A stretch of DNA of 64,000 bases from JBBKWU01 sp037969035 (GTDB lineage: Bacteria > Pseudomonadota > Alphaproteobacteria > Micavibrionales > Micavibrionaceae): the NCBI GenBank assembly GCA_037969035.1, contig JBBKWU010000019.1, positions 1 through 64,000 of the forward strand. The letters are read 5' to 3'. The position numbers and the translations under genes were made by a program. A model generated the notes under the pieces. That model had not been told where the DNA came from, ran no database searches, and saw only the letters and a list, made by a program, of their open reading frames with translations. Each line of letters opens with the position of its first letter. Position 1 is the first letter of the stretch. Positions 27,461 to 36,064 of this stretch are shown piece by piece.

Positions 27461-27565
27461 TATAGTCGTTTCCATTTATCTTGTGACATCGTTATTTGTT
27501 CCTTACGTAGTGCTGCTACGCTGCGTCGCTCATGCCTTGCCACAAAACAAAGCGAAACGACTATA
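27461..27565. repeat. Palindromic MITE-like element between bamB and der
   Basis: A 105-bp element bounded by a perfect 12-bp terminal inverted repeat: TATAGTCGTTTC at 27461-27472 and GAAACGACTATA at 27554-27565. The inner sequence holds GTAGTGCTGCTACGCTGCG, itself partly palindromic. One end abuts the der start codon and supplies its GGAAACG ribosome site. Size, terminal repeats and position suggest a miniature mobile or REP-type repeat; other copies were not seen in this window. Confidence 0.6.
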
Positions 27566-27593
27566 TATATTTTATTGTCTGATTTATTGAACC

Positions 27594-28913
27594 CTAGCGG
27601 TATGCCATAAGAGTACCGTCATCGGCAAGTAAATACAGCACACCACCCGCGACAACAGGAGGAACAGAGATGGATTTTTTGACCGACCACTTGCCTGTTT
27701 GTTCACCCGTTTCAGGTGAAAACTCAAGGATTGTGCCGTATGTACCGGCAACAATTAGACGGTTTCCTGCCAAAACAGGGCCTGTCCAAAATAGCTTGCC
27801 GTCTTTATCTTCAGGATCTTCAAAGCGCGGTAATTGAGAAACCCAACGGATAGCGCCTGTATCGCGTCCTAACGCAATTAGCTCGTTATCGTTGGAGAGC
27901 ACAAACAGGTGATTACCTGCAAGCCAAGGTGTTTCAGAACCACCAATATCGCGCTGCCAAATACGGCTGCCTGTACGTTCTTCGATAGCGACCATCTTGC
28001 CGCCAAAACTAACGGCGAAAACGAGACCTTTATCAACAACAGGCAAGGCGCGGATATCAGAAATATTGGATAGACCGCTGAGCGCGTTACGGGAGGATAG
28101 GTTTTCTGACCAAGCTAGCCCACCGTTTTCAATACGTAGCGCGACAATCTCGCCTGATGAGAAGGCAGGGACAACGATGTCACGGCTCGTGGCAGGGCTT
28201 GCTGCACCAATGAGGCCAGCGGTTTCGTTCAAGCCTGCATATTCCCAAAGGACTGTGCCGCTCGTGCTGTCTAGCGTAATTAGTCGGTTATCAAGTGTGG
28301 TTACAAAAACGCGGCCTTCATGAACTGTCGGTGCCGCGCGAGCGGGAGCCGCTATTTTAACACGCCAAAGAAGCGCGCCGTCTTTTGGTGACACGGAAAT
28401 AACTTCGTTATAGCCGCTTGTGATAAACAATGCGCCGCCTGAATAAGCAAGGCCACCGCCGATAACTTCGTCTTCTTCGTTTTTATCGCGCACATCAATG
28501 CGCCATACTTGTTTACCGTTTGCTATATCAAACGCGGTCACGATGGAATCTGTGTCTAGGGTGAATACTTTGCCGTCAACCACGATTGGTTGCGCTGTCA
28601 AAGGGAGGCTGTCTGTTGCGCCATCACCGATATCGGCTGTCCACGCTTGCTTTAGCGTTTCGCCAAGATCGATATGCTGCATGGAGTGGTTCGCATAGCC
28701 ACCAGATTGCGGCCAAAATTCATTGCGCCAGATTGTTGGTGCGACAAAGCCTTGTGCATCAAGTGTGTCGCTTTCAGGCTCAAGGTTTTTTTGCAGTTCA
28801 AGGATAGAAACGCGCTCGCCTTTTAAGGGGGCTTTATCATCGCTTGAGCACGCACTGAATGAGAAGATCGCGGTGGCAATCAAGAAGCCGTGAAATAGGT
28901 TTAATTTACTCAT
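27594..28913 (-). CDS. bamB: Outer membrane assembly lipoprotein BamB
   Basis: A 439-residue lipoprotein of the BAM complex that inserts outer-membrane beta-barrels. The lipobox SFSAC gives lipidated C22. The rest is a PQQ-type beta-propeller with repeated motifs such as VWRIDVRD, LLWRVKIA and IRWVSQLP. It overlaps the upstream YfgM-like gene by four bases and is followed by der, the common yfgM-bamB-der order. Confidence 0.92.
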   Translation of the reverse strand: MSKLNLFHGFLIATAIFSFSACSSDDKAPLKGERVSILELQKNLEPESDTLDAQGFVAPTIWRNEFWPQSGGYANHSMQHIDLGETLKQAWTADIGDGATDSLPLTAQPIVVDGKVFTLDTDSIVTAFDIANGKQVWRIDVRDKNEEDEVIGGGLAYSGGALFITSGYNEVISVSPKDGALLWRVKIAAPARAAPTVHEGRVFVTTLDNRLITLDSTSGTVLWEYAGLNETAGLIGAASPATSRDIVVPAFSSGEIVALRIENGGLAWSENLSSRNALSGLSNISDIRALPVVDKGLVFAVSFGGKMVAIEERTGSRIWQRDIGGSETPWLAGNHLFVLSNDNELIALGRDTGAIRWVSQLPRFEDPEDKDGKLFWTGPVLAGNRLIVAGTYGTILEFSPETGEQTGKWSVKKSISVPPVVAGGVLYLLADDGTLMAYR

Positions 28914-29638
28914 CCTTGTGCCTCTTGCTCGGCTGTTGTTGCTGCGGGCGCGTTTTTCTGTTGCTCCAACGTGTAGATATGACGAAGCGCATTGCCGCGT
29001 TCTTGAAGCGATGGCGGGATTTTTTCAATATTAAGCGCGGCGTTTATATATTTCAGAGCCTCACTATAATTGCCTTCTTCGGCCATAATTAATGCGGCTT
29101 GGATATTTGCATGAGCTTGCCATGGGCTGCTCCGTTTAGCCATTAATGGTTTTAGGCGTGCGATGTAATCCGCAGAGTTTATTTCAAGTTTTGCTGCGCC
29201 TTCTTGTGTAGGGGCTGTTTTTACCAGATCCCATTTTAAACGGATAGCCATGAATTCAGATAAATCGCGGAAGTTTTCTGGGAGCTTGCTATCTGAGGCT
29301 GCTTTTTCGTAAACGACGAGTGCTTCATCAGGTTTTTCGGTGCTTAGCAAAATTCCAGCGGCCGATAAATCAGCCATGGCGCGCAATCCGCCATCAAGTT
29401 CGGGAGAAACCTCTATGAGTGCTGTGGCGCGGTCTGTGTTTTCAAGCGCACTGACAAGTGCCATTGTTTGGCGTTCACTCACGTTGCGTGTGTAATTTTT
29501 GTAGCCTGTAATAAGACCCGTGAAAAGCACGGCAAGTATAGCACTAGCAATGATATAGCCACCATATTCGCTCCAATAAGCGTGCAGTTTTTCCTGCTTG
29601 TCAGCAGCTTCGAATTCCTGAATTAACGGATCAGACAT
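28910..29638 (-). CDS. YfgM-like membrane-anchored TPR protein
   Basis: A 242-residue protein. The start at 29638 follows AGGGAT. The N-terminus is cytoplasmic (SDPLIQEFEAADKQEKL), one membrane segment covers about 27-47 (YIIASAILAVLFTGLITGY), and the rest is a TPR-like helical domain. YfgM links the Sec translocon to periplasmic chaperones in enterobacteria. The position before bamB-der supports the assignment. Confidence 0.85.
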   Translation of the reverse strand: MSDPLIQEFEAADKQEKLHAYWSEYGGYIIASAILAVLFTGLITGYKNYTRNVSERQTMALVSALENTDRATALIEVSPELDGGLRAMADLSAAGILLSTEKPDEALVVYEKAASDSKLPENFRDLSEFMAIRLKWDLVKTAPTQEGAAKLEINSADYIARLKPLMAKRSSPWQAHANIQAALIMAEEGNYSEALKYINAALNIEKIPPSLQERGNALRHIYTLEQQKNAPAATTAEQEAQG

Positions 29639-29737
29639 GTTTTTATCCCTTATTAACGCATCTTTGTTTGTGTATATCTCGTGCATCATAAAGATTGTCA
29701 CCAATATTGCCAGACACTATTTTTAGGAATTTGTAGG

Positions 29738-30628
29738 TTATTCACGATTGAGTGCGCGAGATGGGCGCGTTGATGTAGAAAGGCCATCGCTTTGCAGGGA
29801 TTTCACATAGCTTACACAGTCTGCTACCTGACTGAATGTACTAAAGCGAGGGGCAATATCTATGGCACTCGCGGCAAGGTGAGAAACGATTTTATCAGGT
29901 GTTGATGCGGCGATGTTTGCCATTGCGGCTCTTTGTGAAAATAGATAGCTCAGCATTTTTGTCTGCCCGAATTTATATGCAAATCGAGCCTTGTCATAAG
30001 TGCTGCAAGGGCCGGAAATTGTGGCTCTAATCGGTGTGTTTCCGACAATGGGAGCGTTTTTGTCTGCCCAGTTTATAATGGATAGGTGATTAAAACTGAG
30101 CAATGTTGAGATTCCGGCAGTCTGGCCATTTTCTTTTATAAAGGACAGCTTTTGTTTCAGGCAATCAATTTGCACGGATTCGGGAATGTTGCGGTGGCTA
30201 TCGGGGTAAGCGGCAATGTCGATTTTGGAAAAACGGTCAATGTAGCCCGATGTTAAAATATCCATGCTGTTTGCATAAGGGCCTAGCGGTTCAGGGGTGT
30301 CTCCACCAACAACCAATAGGTGATCAACACCCAATCCGTGGATTTCGTTCATCATGTCAGAAAGAAAGTTCGCCGACGGTAAGCGGCGTGCCGCAACGTG
30401 CGGGACGGGGTTAAGGTGCTCGGCCTTTAATGTTTTTAGGGCGTTCAACATTTCAGTCATATATTCATCGTCACAGGATTGATGTCCAATAAACACGGAC
30501 GTTTTAGGCGCGAGGTAGCGGCCTATACCGGCTGTCACATATTTTGGAAGAATCTCGTAAGATGCCTTCTGAGAAAAATTCCTGATCTGTTCGTTTAGTA
30601 CTTCATTAGCCATAAGACTTTGTAGCAT
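29738..30628 (-). CDS. MetF-like methylenetetrahydrofolate reductase relative
   Basis: A 296-residue TIM-barrel protein. NPVPHVAARRL, HLLVVGGD and IAAYPDSHRNI correspond to the MetF motifs for folate and FAD binding, but overall similarity to MetF looks limited. It may act in one-carbon metabolism or in O-demethylation. No methionine gene is adjacent. Starts at 30628 and 30613 are both possible; neither has a Shine-Dalgarno site, and a TATACC at 30634-30639 would fit a leaderless message from 30628. Confidence 0.72.
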   Translation of the reverse strand: MLQSLMANEVLNEQIRNFSQKASYEILPKYVTAGIGRYLAPKTSVFIGHQSCDDEYMTEMLNALKTLKAEHLNPVPHVAARRLPSANFLSDMMNEIHGLGVDHLLVVGGDTPEPLGPYANSMDILTSGYIDRFSKIDIAAYPDSHRNIPESVQIDCLKQKLSFIKENGQTAGISTLLSFNHLSIINWADKNAPIVGNTPIRATISGPCSTYDKARFAYKFGQTKMLSYLFSQRAAMANIAASTPDKIVSHLAASAIDIAPRFSTFSQVADCVSYVKSLQSDGLSTSTRPSRALNRE

Positions 30629-30655
30629 GGCGAGGTATAGAAGGGCAAATATATT

Positions 30656-31207
30656 TTACCGCCATTTGATGGAGCAGCCCATGGAAGGAAACTGCTCTGC
30701 GGGAGTGTCGCCGTCTTGGGCGAGTTTTGTCATGGCGTTTAAGAGCTCGCGCTTTGTGTCGTGTTTGGCTTCGTTCGGGCCTGCACTGTCAACGCGGCCG
30801 CGGTATTCTAAAGTTCCATCCGCGTTAAAACCGTATATGTCAGGCGTGCAAACCGCGCCATAAGCACGTGCAACGCTTTGTGTGTCATCAATGACGTAAG
30901 GGAAGGTAAAGCCGTTCGAGCGTGCAAATATTTTCATGTTATCAAACGAGTCTTGTGGGTAGGCTTTTGTATCATTGGGCATGATCGCAACACAGCCGAC
31001 GCCTTGCTCTTGCAGTAATTTACAATCTGCAAGCAAGCGGTGAATAACAGCCTTCACATACGGGCAATGGTTACAGATAAACATGACGACCAAACCATTA
31101 TCACCCATGCAGCTTTGCAGGCTGTGCATTTTTCCGTCGGTGCCTTTGAGGTTGAAATCTGGTGCGCGAAATCCGCTGTCTTTCTCAGGTGTCTCAAGCA
31201 ATGCCAT
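30656..31207 (-). CDS. Thioredoxin-fold protein with CNHC motif
   Basis: A 183-residue AhpC/TSA-type thioredoxin-fold protein. The active-site motif C45-N-H-C48 (MFICNHCPYV) is typical of a common family of thioredoxin-like proteins of unclear function. The conserved cis-Pro region is VCTPDIYGF. AGGAGAG lies eight bases before the ATG at 31207. There is no signal peptide, so it is probably cytoplasmic. Confidence 0.88.
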   Translation of the reverse strand: MALLETPEKDSGFRAPDFNLKGTDGKMHSLQSCMGDNGLVVMFICNHCPYVKAVIHRLLADCKLLQEQGVGCVAIMPNDTKAYPQDSFDNMKIFARSNGFTFPYVIDDTQSVARAYGAVCTPDIYGFNADGTLEYRGRVDSAGPNEAKHDTKRELLNAMTKLAQDGDTPAEQFPSMGCSIKWR

Positions 31208-31264
31208 GGCGAGCTCTCCTTTTTCTGGTTGTACTATATATATAGGTATATAGGCGTTCAAAAT

Positions 31265-31294
31265 TTACGCAATGATTATGATTTATGATACAAT
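31265..31294 (+). promoter_or_regulatory. Extended -10 promoter giving a leaderless message
   Basis: TTACGC (31265-31270), an 18-base spacer and TACAAT (31289-31294) preceded by TGA. The expected start, seven bases after the -10, is exactly the A of the ATG at 31301. Confidence 0.5.
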
Positions 31295-31300
31295 ATATGT

Positions 31301-31645
31301 ATGTCTGAGAATGTCATCAATGGGCCATTTCTAAAAAAGGTTCAAAAAGCAGGTTTTACGAATTTCCAGTTTAAACAATTGGATGGTTTGTTCTTGCGCG
31401 CCGCCGCAGATAAGACGCTGTCTTATCGCTCCGTTGATTGCGATTTTGATGAAGGCATTGCTGAATTTTCCTATTATAAAAGCGAACATCAGCCCTATAT
31501 CTTGAAATTCGTTATCCACCAAGTTGGCCCACGTACGAATATGTACGAAATATGGTCGCGCGATAAAGGGCGTTTATTCAAATCAGGGCTGTTCGAACGC
31601 GCGTTTGAGCGTTTGTCCGAAGAGATAGATACGCTTTGTTCTTGA
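31301..31645 (+). CDS. Unknown small protein, first of three related ORFs
   Basis: A 114-residue soluble protein of unknown family. The C-terminal half (residues about 60-112) has a strand-strand-helix pattern, YILKFVIHQ...YEIWSRDKGRLFKS then FERAFERLSEEI, that recurs in the next two genes. No Shine-Dalgarno is present and the promoter predicts a leaderless mRNA. It is the first gene of a probable three-gene unit. Confidence 0.65.
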   Translation: MSENVINGPFLKKVQKAGFTNFQFKQLDGLFLRAAADKTLSYRSVDCDFDEGIAEFSYYKSEHQPYILKFVIHQVGPRTNMYEIWSRDKGRLFKSGLFERAFERLSEEIDTLCS

Positions 31646-31677
31646 TTGAACGGCAGTTTTCATATTATAAACAACCC

Positions 31678-32076
31678 ATGCGTACAGTTTTCGAAGCAAA
31701 TGCGAACGACAATGGTGGCGACCTGTTCTTTTTCAAAGGACGGGAGTTTCCGACGTTGCTGTCTATTTATGCACGCGCCCAAATGACGCGCGTGGTTCGT
31801 GATTATAACATTGATGGCAATGGCGAAAACTTCGTTTGTTTCTCAATGCTGACAGATTCCCGCGCTAAAGAAAAACCTGTTCTCTCATTTGAAAAATCAA
31901 AGGACAGAAAAGGGCGCACGCAATATAAATTACATAGCCGTGTGAGTGGCGAGTTAAAGGTATATGAGGATAGCTTTATCAATCTTTCTAAAAAGCTTGA
32001 AAGCGAAACTGTTGCGTTGCAACGTTTCGCGGATAAAAAAGTCGTCCGTGTAAAATTCGGTGCGGCGCGCCCGTAA
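31678..32076 (+). CDS. Unknown small protein, second of three related ORFs
   Basis: A 132-residue protein when started at the ATG 31678; the frame is open back to a TTG at 31636, which would overlap the preceding gene by ten bases. The segment KPVLSFEKSK...YKLHSRVSGELKVYED then FINLSKKLES parallels the C-terminal half of the first gene. It is basic at the C-terminus. No known family was recognised. Confidence 0.6.
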   Translation: MRTVFEANANDNGGDLFFFKGREFPTLLSIYARAQMTRVVRDYNIDGNGENFVCFSMLTDSRAKEKPVLSFEKSKDRKGRTQYKLHSRVSGELKVYEDSFINLSKKLESETVALQRFADKKVVRVKFGAARP

Positions 32077-32084
32077 CTCTGTAA

Positions 32085-32654
32085 ATGAGTCTTCATTATT
32101 TTGTTCAAAACTCTAAATTAGTTCTTTCTAAAGTGAGGTGTTCTGTGTACGCTTATCTGGCATGCATAAAATGCAGCAAGGTAACAATAAAAAATACACA
32201 GCTCCTAAAAAAACCGGAAAAAAGCGTGTTGAACAAGGAATACAACGAACTAGCACAAGTCATCGATATGCGGGGGCATATTGATGCACGGAACCGTAAG
32301 AACGGTTCTTTTTCTGCTGATGAACGTAAAGCATTGATGAGAATTGATGCCTACGGTCAAGCAACGAAAGTTATGCAAGAGATAGAGTTTAAAGCAGCGG
32401 ATGCGCGTCACCAGAAGATGGGCGAGCGCGCATTTTTGTTTTTGTCTGCAAACCCCCAAGTCCCATTTTTTGAGATTGTTAAACGCAAGGGCGGTGGCTT
32501 TTTGCTCCATAACGGCCATTTCAAAGAACCGCGCCTTTATCACGACATTGATTTACTCGCGCGTCATGTGAAGGGTGCTATCAATAACCGTAAGGCTGAA
32601 ATGAACGCCACTATTTACGGCTCCCCCAAAAAATTTGCGAAGCCCCGAGCCTAA
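32085..32654 (+). CDS. Unknown small protein, third of three related ORFs
   Basis: Up to 189 residues; the true start is uncertain. The first 45 codons look poor, and a GTG at 32226 (after GGAAA) or an ATG at 32268 may be the real start. The segment PQVPFFEIVKRKGGGFLLHN and following LYHDIDLLARHVKGAI parallels the two genes before it. A separate 40-codon ORF in another frame (32164-32286) overlaps the doubtful N-terminal part, so a frameshift is possible. Confidence 0.55.
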   Translation: MSLHYFVQNSKLVLSKVRCSVYAYLACIKCSKVTIKNTQLLKKPEKSVLNKEYNELAQVIDMRGHIDARNRKNGSFSADERKALMRIDAYGQATKVMQEIEFKAADARHQKMGERAFLFLSANPQVPFFEIVKRKGGGFLLHNGHFKEPRLYHDIDLLARHVKGAINNRKAEMNATIYGSPKKFAKPRA

Positions 32655-32707
32655 ATCATCAAATAAAAAATAATTGCGTGGATAAAGGATATATCTTTAT
32701 CTCCCGC

Positions 32708-32735
32708 TTGATTTTCTCTAAGTTAAAGCGATATT
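32708..32735 (+). promoter_or_regulatory. Candidate icd promoter
   Basis: TTGATT (32708-32713) and GATATT (32730-32735) are 16 bases apart, about 40 bases before the icd start. Confidence 0.45.
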
Positions 32736-32775
32736 AGCTAACGCAAAATTGCACACAAAGAAGCAGGAGAAAATT

Positions 32776-33999
32776 ATGGGAAAAATTAAGGTCGATAATC
32801 CAGTTGTTGAAATTGACGGCGATGAAATGACACGCGTGATCTGGCAAATGATCCGCGATCGTATGATCTTGCCTTACCTTGATATTGACCTGAAATATTT
32901 TGACCTCTCGATTGAAAACCGCGACGCAACAGACGACCAAGTCACAATTGATTCCGCAAACGCGATCAAAAAATATGGCGTTGGCGTTAAATGCGCGACA
33001 ATCACACCTGATGAGGCGCGCGTTGAAGAATTCGGTCTTAAGAAAATGTGGAAATCACCGAACGGCACAATCCGTAATATTTTGAACGGCACAGTATTCC
33101 GCGAGTCTATTACATGTAAAAACGTGCCGCGCTATGTTCCCGGCTGGGAAGAACCTATTGTTATCGGTCGTCATGCGTTTGGTGACCAATATAAAGCGAC
33201 AGATTTTAAAGTACCGGGCCCCGGCCGCGTGACGATGAAGTTCGAGCCTGCCAATGGCGACGCACCTGTGGAATATGAAATTTTTGATTTCCCGTCATCG
33301 GGCGTTGCGATGGGGATGTATAATTTAGACGAGTCTATCGAAGGCTTTGCTCGCGCGTGCTTTAACTACGCGCTGTCACGCAATTACCCGATGTATATGT
33401 CGACCAAAAACACAATTCTTAAGCAATATGACGGTAAGTTTATCGAGATTTTTGCTCGCGTTTACGAGGACGAGTTCAAGGCTGATTTTGAAAAGAATAA
33501 GCTTTGGTACGAACACCGCTTGATTGACGATATGGTGGCGCAAGCAATCAAATCTAAAGGCGGCTTTGTTTGGGCTTGTAAAAACTATGATGGGGATGTG
33601 CAGTCCGATATCGTGGCGCAGGGCTTTGGCTCGCTTGGTTTGATGACCTCTGTTTTGCTAACACCTGATGGAAAATCGGTTGAGGCCGAAGCCGCACATG
33701 GCACAGTCACGCGCCATTACCGCCAGCACCAAAAAGGCGAAAAGACTTCAACAAACCCGATCGCGTCTATTTTTGCATGGACACGCGGTTTGCAATATCG
33801 CGGTGAATTTGATGGCAACCAAGCCTTGATCGATTTTGCGGCAGGCCTTGAAAAAGTGTGTATTGATACCGTTGAAAGCGGCTTCATGACCAAGGATTTG
33901 GCTTTGCTTATTGGCAAGGATCAAAAATTCCTGACCACCGAAGAATTCATGGATAAAATCATCGAGAATCTCGATAGCCGTATGAAGTTGGCTGCATGA
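32776..33999 (+). CDS. icd: NADP-dependent isocitrate dehydrogenase
   Basis: A 407-residue enzyme of the citric acid cycle, oxidising isocitrate to 2-oxoglutarate. It belongs to the eukaryote-like homodimeric class used by Alphaproteobacteria (patterns VEIDGDEMTRVIW, NGTIRNILNGTVFRE, STKNTILKQYDG, AEAAHGTVTRHYR). The start at 32776 follows CAGGAGAAA. It overlaps the next gene by four bases. Confidence 0.96.
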   Translation: MGKIKVDNPVVEIDGDEMTRVIWQMIRDRMILPYLDIDLKYFDLSIENRDATDDQVTIDSANAIKKYGVGVKCATITPDEARVEEFGLKKMWKSPNGTIRNILNGTVFRESITCKNVPRYVPGWEEPIVIGRHAFGDQYKATDFKVPGPGRVTMKFEPANGDAPVEYEIFDFPSSGVAMGMYNLDESIEGFARACFNYALSRNYPMYMSTKNTILKQYDGKFIEIFARVYEDEFKADFEKNKLWYEHRLIDDMVAQAIKSKGGFVWACKNYDGDVQSDIVAQGFGSLGLMTSVLLTPDGKSVEAEAAHGTVTRHYRQHQKGEKTSTNPIASIFAWTRGLQYRGEFDGNQALIDFAAGLEKVCIDTVESGFMTKDLALLIGKDQKFLTTEEFMDKIIENLDSRMKLAA

Positions 34000-35255
34000 A
34001 ATACCTAGCCCTCCTTGCCTCTGTTGCGTTTTTGACCAATGCTGCGTTTGCGGCAGATGTTCCTGTGCCTAAGGACAAGCCTGTTGCGCCCGTCTCTGCC
34101 GCGCAAGTGGATGAGGACGGTAATAAGGTTGATGTGATTGCGCCCGTAGCTGTTACGGGTGTGGGTGAAAACTCGGAGAAGGCTCTGAAAGCTGATTTGG
34201 ACGAAAAGGTTGAAGATGTTGAGGCTGCTATAGAGGATGTCGCGGCGGACACCGTTGAGGCGGAGGTCACGGTCGCGGAGGAAAGCACAGAAGACGTTCC
34301 CGAAGGTGTTGATGCTGAGGCGGAAATTGCCGTTGTTGTTGAAAAACCTGTAAAGCCTGCTGTGAAGGAGCTTTATACAAAGCCTTATGTCGGTGATGAG
34401 GTTATCTATACGACGAAATATGAAGATACATTTGTGCAACTTGCCCGTGATAATGATTTGGGCTTTGTTGAAATGCGTGCGGCGAACCCTTATGTCGATC
34501 CGTGGTTGCCTGGTGATGGCGTGGACATTATTTTGCCTGCACGTCATTTGCTGCCTGATGCGGATCGGGTTGGGATTGTTATTAATTTGCCAGAAATGCG
34601 GCTTTACGCGTTTTTGGATGCCTATGCGCCGCCTGTGACACACCCGATTGGTATTGGTCGCGAGGGACTTTTAACGCCCGTTGGTTCGACATCGGTTACC
34701 CGCAAAAAAGAAAGTCCGACTTGGACGCCAACACCGCGTATGCGTGAGGAAAACCCTGACCTACCTATACGGGTTGAGCCTGGTCCTGATAACCCGCTTG
34801 GCACGCATGCGTTATATCTCGGTTGGCCAACTTATGCACTGCACGGCACGAATAAGCCCTATGGTATTGGGCGTCGCGTTAGTAGCGGTTGCATCCGTCT
34901 ATACCCCGAAGATATCGCAAGCTTTTTTACAAAAATCCCCGTGGGCACAAAAGTTACAGTCGTAGACCAACCGATTAAAGCGGCATGGATTGATGGCGAT
35001 TTTTATGTCGAGGCGAATTTGACCATGAAGCAAGCCGATGTCATGGAAGATGAGGGTGGTTTGCCGTCCTATGATTTTTCAGACGACGACTTGGCGGTTA
35101 TTTTGAAAACAGCTGGTGATTACGCCAAAGATATGAATTGGCGCACGATCCGCAATGTTGTTCGTAAACGTTCCGGCTACCCTGTGCGTGTTTACTCCAA
35201 GCAGCCAGAAGTTGTGGATGCGCCAGAGCAAGAGCCTGCACCAGAAAAATCCTGA
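33996..35255 (+). CDS. Exported L,D-transpeptidase (YkuD)
   Basis: A 419-residue protein with a signal peptide (MKYLALLASVAFLTNAAFA). Residues about 30-115 are an acidic, Val/Glu-rich linker, 125-185 resemble a LysM-type domain (YTTKYEDTFVQLARDNDLG), and the YkuD domain follows with H283 in YALHGT and catalytic C299 in SSGCIRLYPED. Such enzymes make 3-3 crosslinks or anchor proteins to peptidoglycan. The ATGA overlap with icd is unusual for its function and implies coupled translation. Confidence 0.9.
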   Translation: MKYLALLASVAFLTNAAFAADVPVPKDKPVAPVSAAQVDEDGNKVDVIAPVAVTGVGENSEKALKADLDEKVEDVEAAIEDVAADTVEAEVTVAEESTEDVPEGVDAEAEIAVVVEKPVKPAVKELYTKPYVGDEVIYTTKYEDTFVQLARDNDLGFVEMRAANPYVDPWLPGDGVDIILPARHLLPDADRVGIVINLPEMRLYAFLDAYAPPVTHPIGIGREGLLTPVGSTSVTRKKESPTWTPTPRMREENPDLPIRVEPGPDNPLGTHALYLGWPTYALHGTNKPYGIGRRVSSGCIRLYPEDIASFFTKIPVGTKVTVVDQPIKAAWIDGDFYVEANLTMKQADVMEDEGGLPSYDFSDDDLAVILKTAGDYAKDMNWRTIRNVVRKRSGYPVRVYSKQPEVVDAPEQEPAPEKS

Positions 35256-35307
35256 TTTCTCAGCGGTGATCATTTAATAAATAATGGTATGTGATGACGT
35301 GGTGTCT

Positions 35308-35616
35308 CTATGCAAACTTATAATAGAGCAAAAGCCCGACGCAATAGATGATTGGCGCAAATAACGGCGCAAGAATAAGCACCATCCGCCATTCAGCCGA
35401 CTTAACGAAGAAGTATCCGATGCTTATAACGGCAGCAGCAATCCATGCCCATGTTCCACCACCAAAAAATAGATCCTGAAAGCGGCTTGCGGCTAGTTCG
35501 CTACTGAATTTAGGAACCGCGTCCAACATAACGGCAACATTGGCCAGTATCGGCGTGGCTTGGGATCCCAAACCGTTAACAATTACAAACAAAAGTATTT
35601 TGACTATGTTTTTCAT
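35308..35616 (-). CDS. Small membrane protein, unknown
   Basis: A 102-residue protein with hydrophobic segments at about 5-25, 52-70 and 78-100 (IAAAVISIGYFFV and MVLILAPLFAPIIYCVGLLL). No family was recognised. It is convergent with the transpeptidase gene. Confidence 0.6.
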   Translation of the reverse strand: MKNIVKILLFVIVNGLGSQATPILANVAVMLDAVPKFSSELAASRFQDLFFGGGTWAWIAAAVISIGYFFVKSAEWRMVLILAPLFAPIIYCVGLLLYYKFA

Positions 35617-35647
35617 GATTCAAGTTTAATACGGATTCGGCCATAAA

Positions 35648-35673
35648 AAAAGGGCTTAATTAAAAGCCCTTTT
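35648..35673 (-). terminator. Intrinsic terminator of the small lipoprotein gene
   Basis: AAAAGGGCTT (35648-35657) pairs with AAGCCCTTTT (35664-35673) around AATTAA. On the minus strand a run of seven T follows; the plus strand lacks an equal run. Confidence 0.82.
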
Positions 35674-35696
35674 AAAAAAATCAATAAAACAGATGA

Positions 35697-35897
35697 TTAT
35701 TTCATTTGTTTTTGATGGAAAACTTTTTCTGCTTTCGCAGGAGCTTTTTGCATCGCAACTTCTTCGTGACCAACTGTGCGTTCGTCAGCGTAAGGTGCTT
35801 TCAAAAGGTCTGCATCGTTTGTTAGTGATTCGTTGCTTGAGCAAGCTGAAACCGCTAGTGCGCCGCAAACCAAAAATGCTGTTACAAATTTATTCAT
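35697..35897 (-). CDS. Small lipoprotein
   Basis: A 66-residue protein with signal peptide and lipobox (VTAFLVCGALAVSACSS, lipidated Cys at about 22). The mature part is short and charged (EEVAMQKAPAKAEKVFHQ). The start at 35897 has GAGGAT upstream. Function unknown; entericidin-like small lipoproteins have a similar size, but no specific match was seen. Confidence 0.72.
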   Translation of the reverse strand: MNKFVTAFLVCGALAVSACSSNESLTNDADLLKAPYADERTVGHEEVAMQKAPAKAEKVFHQKQMK

Positions 35898-35918
35898 AGT
35901 ATCCTCTTCCACTTAATT

Positions 35919-35947
35919 AGTTAAAAAATCTGTGATTCATCGTTCAA
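35919..35947 (-). promoter_or_regulatory. Promoter of the small lipoprotein gene
   Basis: On the minus strand TTGAAC (35942-35947), a 17-base spacer and TTAACT (35919-35924), about 20 bases before the ATG. Confidence 0.5.
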
Positions 35948-36064
35948 GTAGCCTTACTTAAAAGGCAAAACCTAGTACATGTATACAATATAAAAACGAG
36001 ATTGAACACTGTTTTTCTTTATTTTTTTACGATTTTATATAATCCCTAAAAAATGGCGGCTTGC

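Noticed and set aside
32164..32286. A 40-codon ORF overlapping the third small paralogue
   Set aside because: It may be the true N-terminus before a frameshift, but no evidence allows a choice, so it was not listed as a gene.
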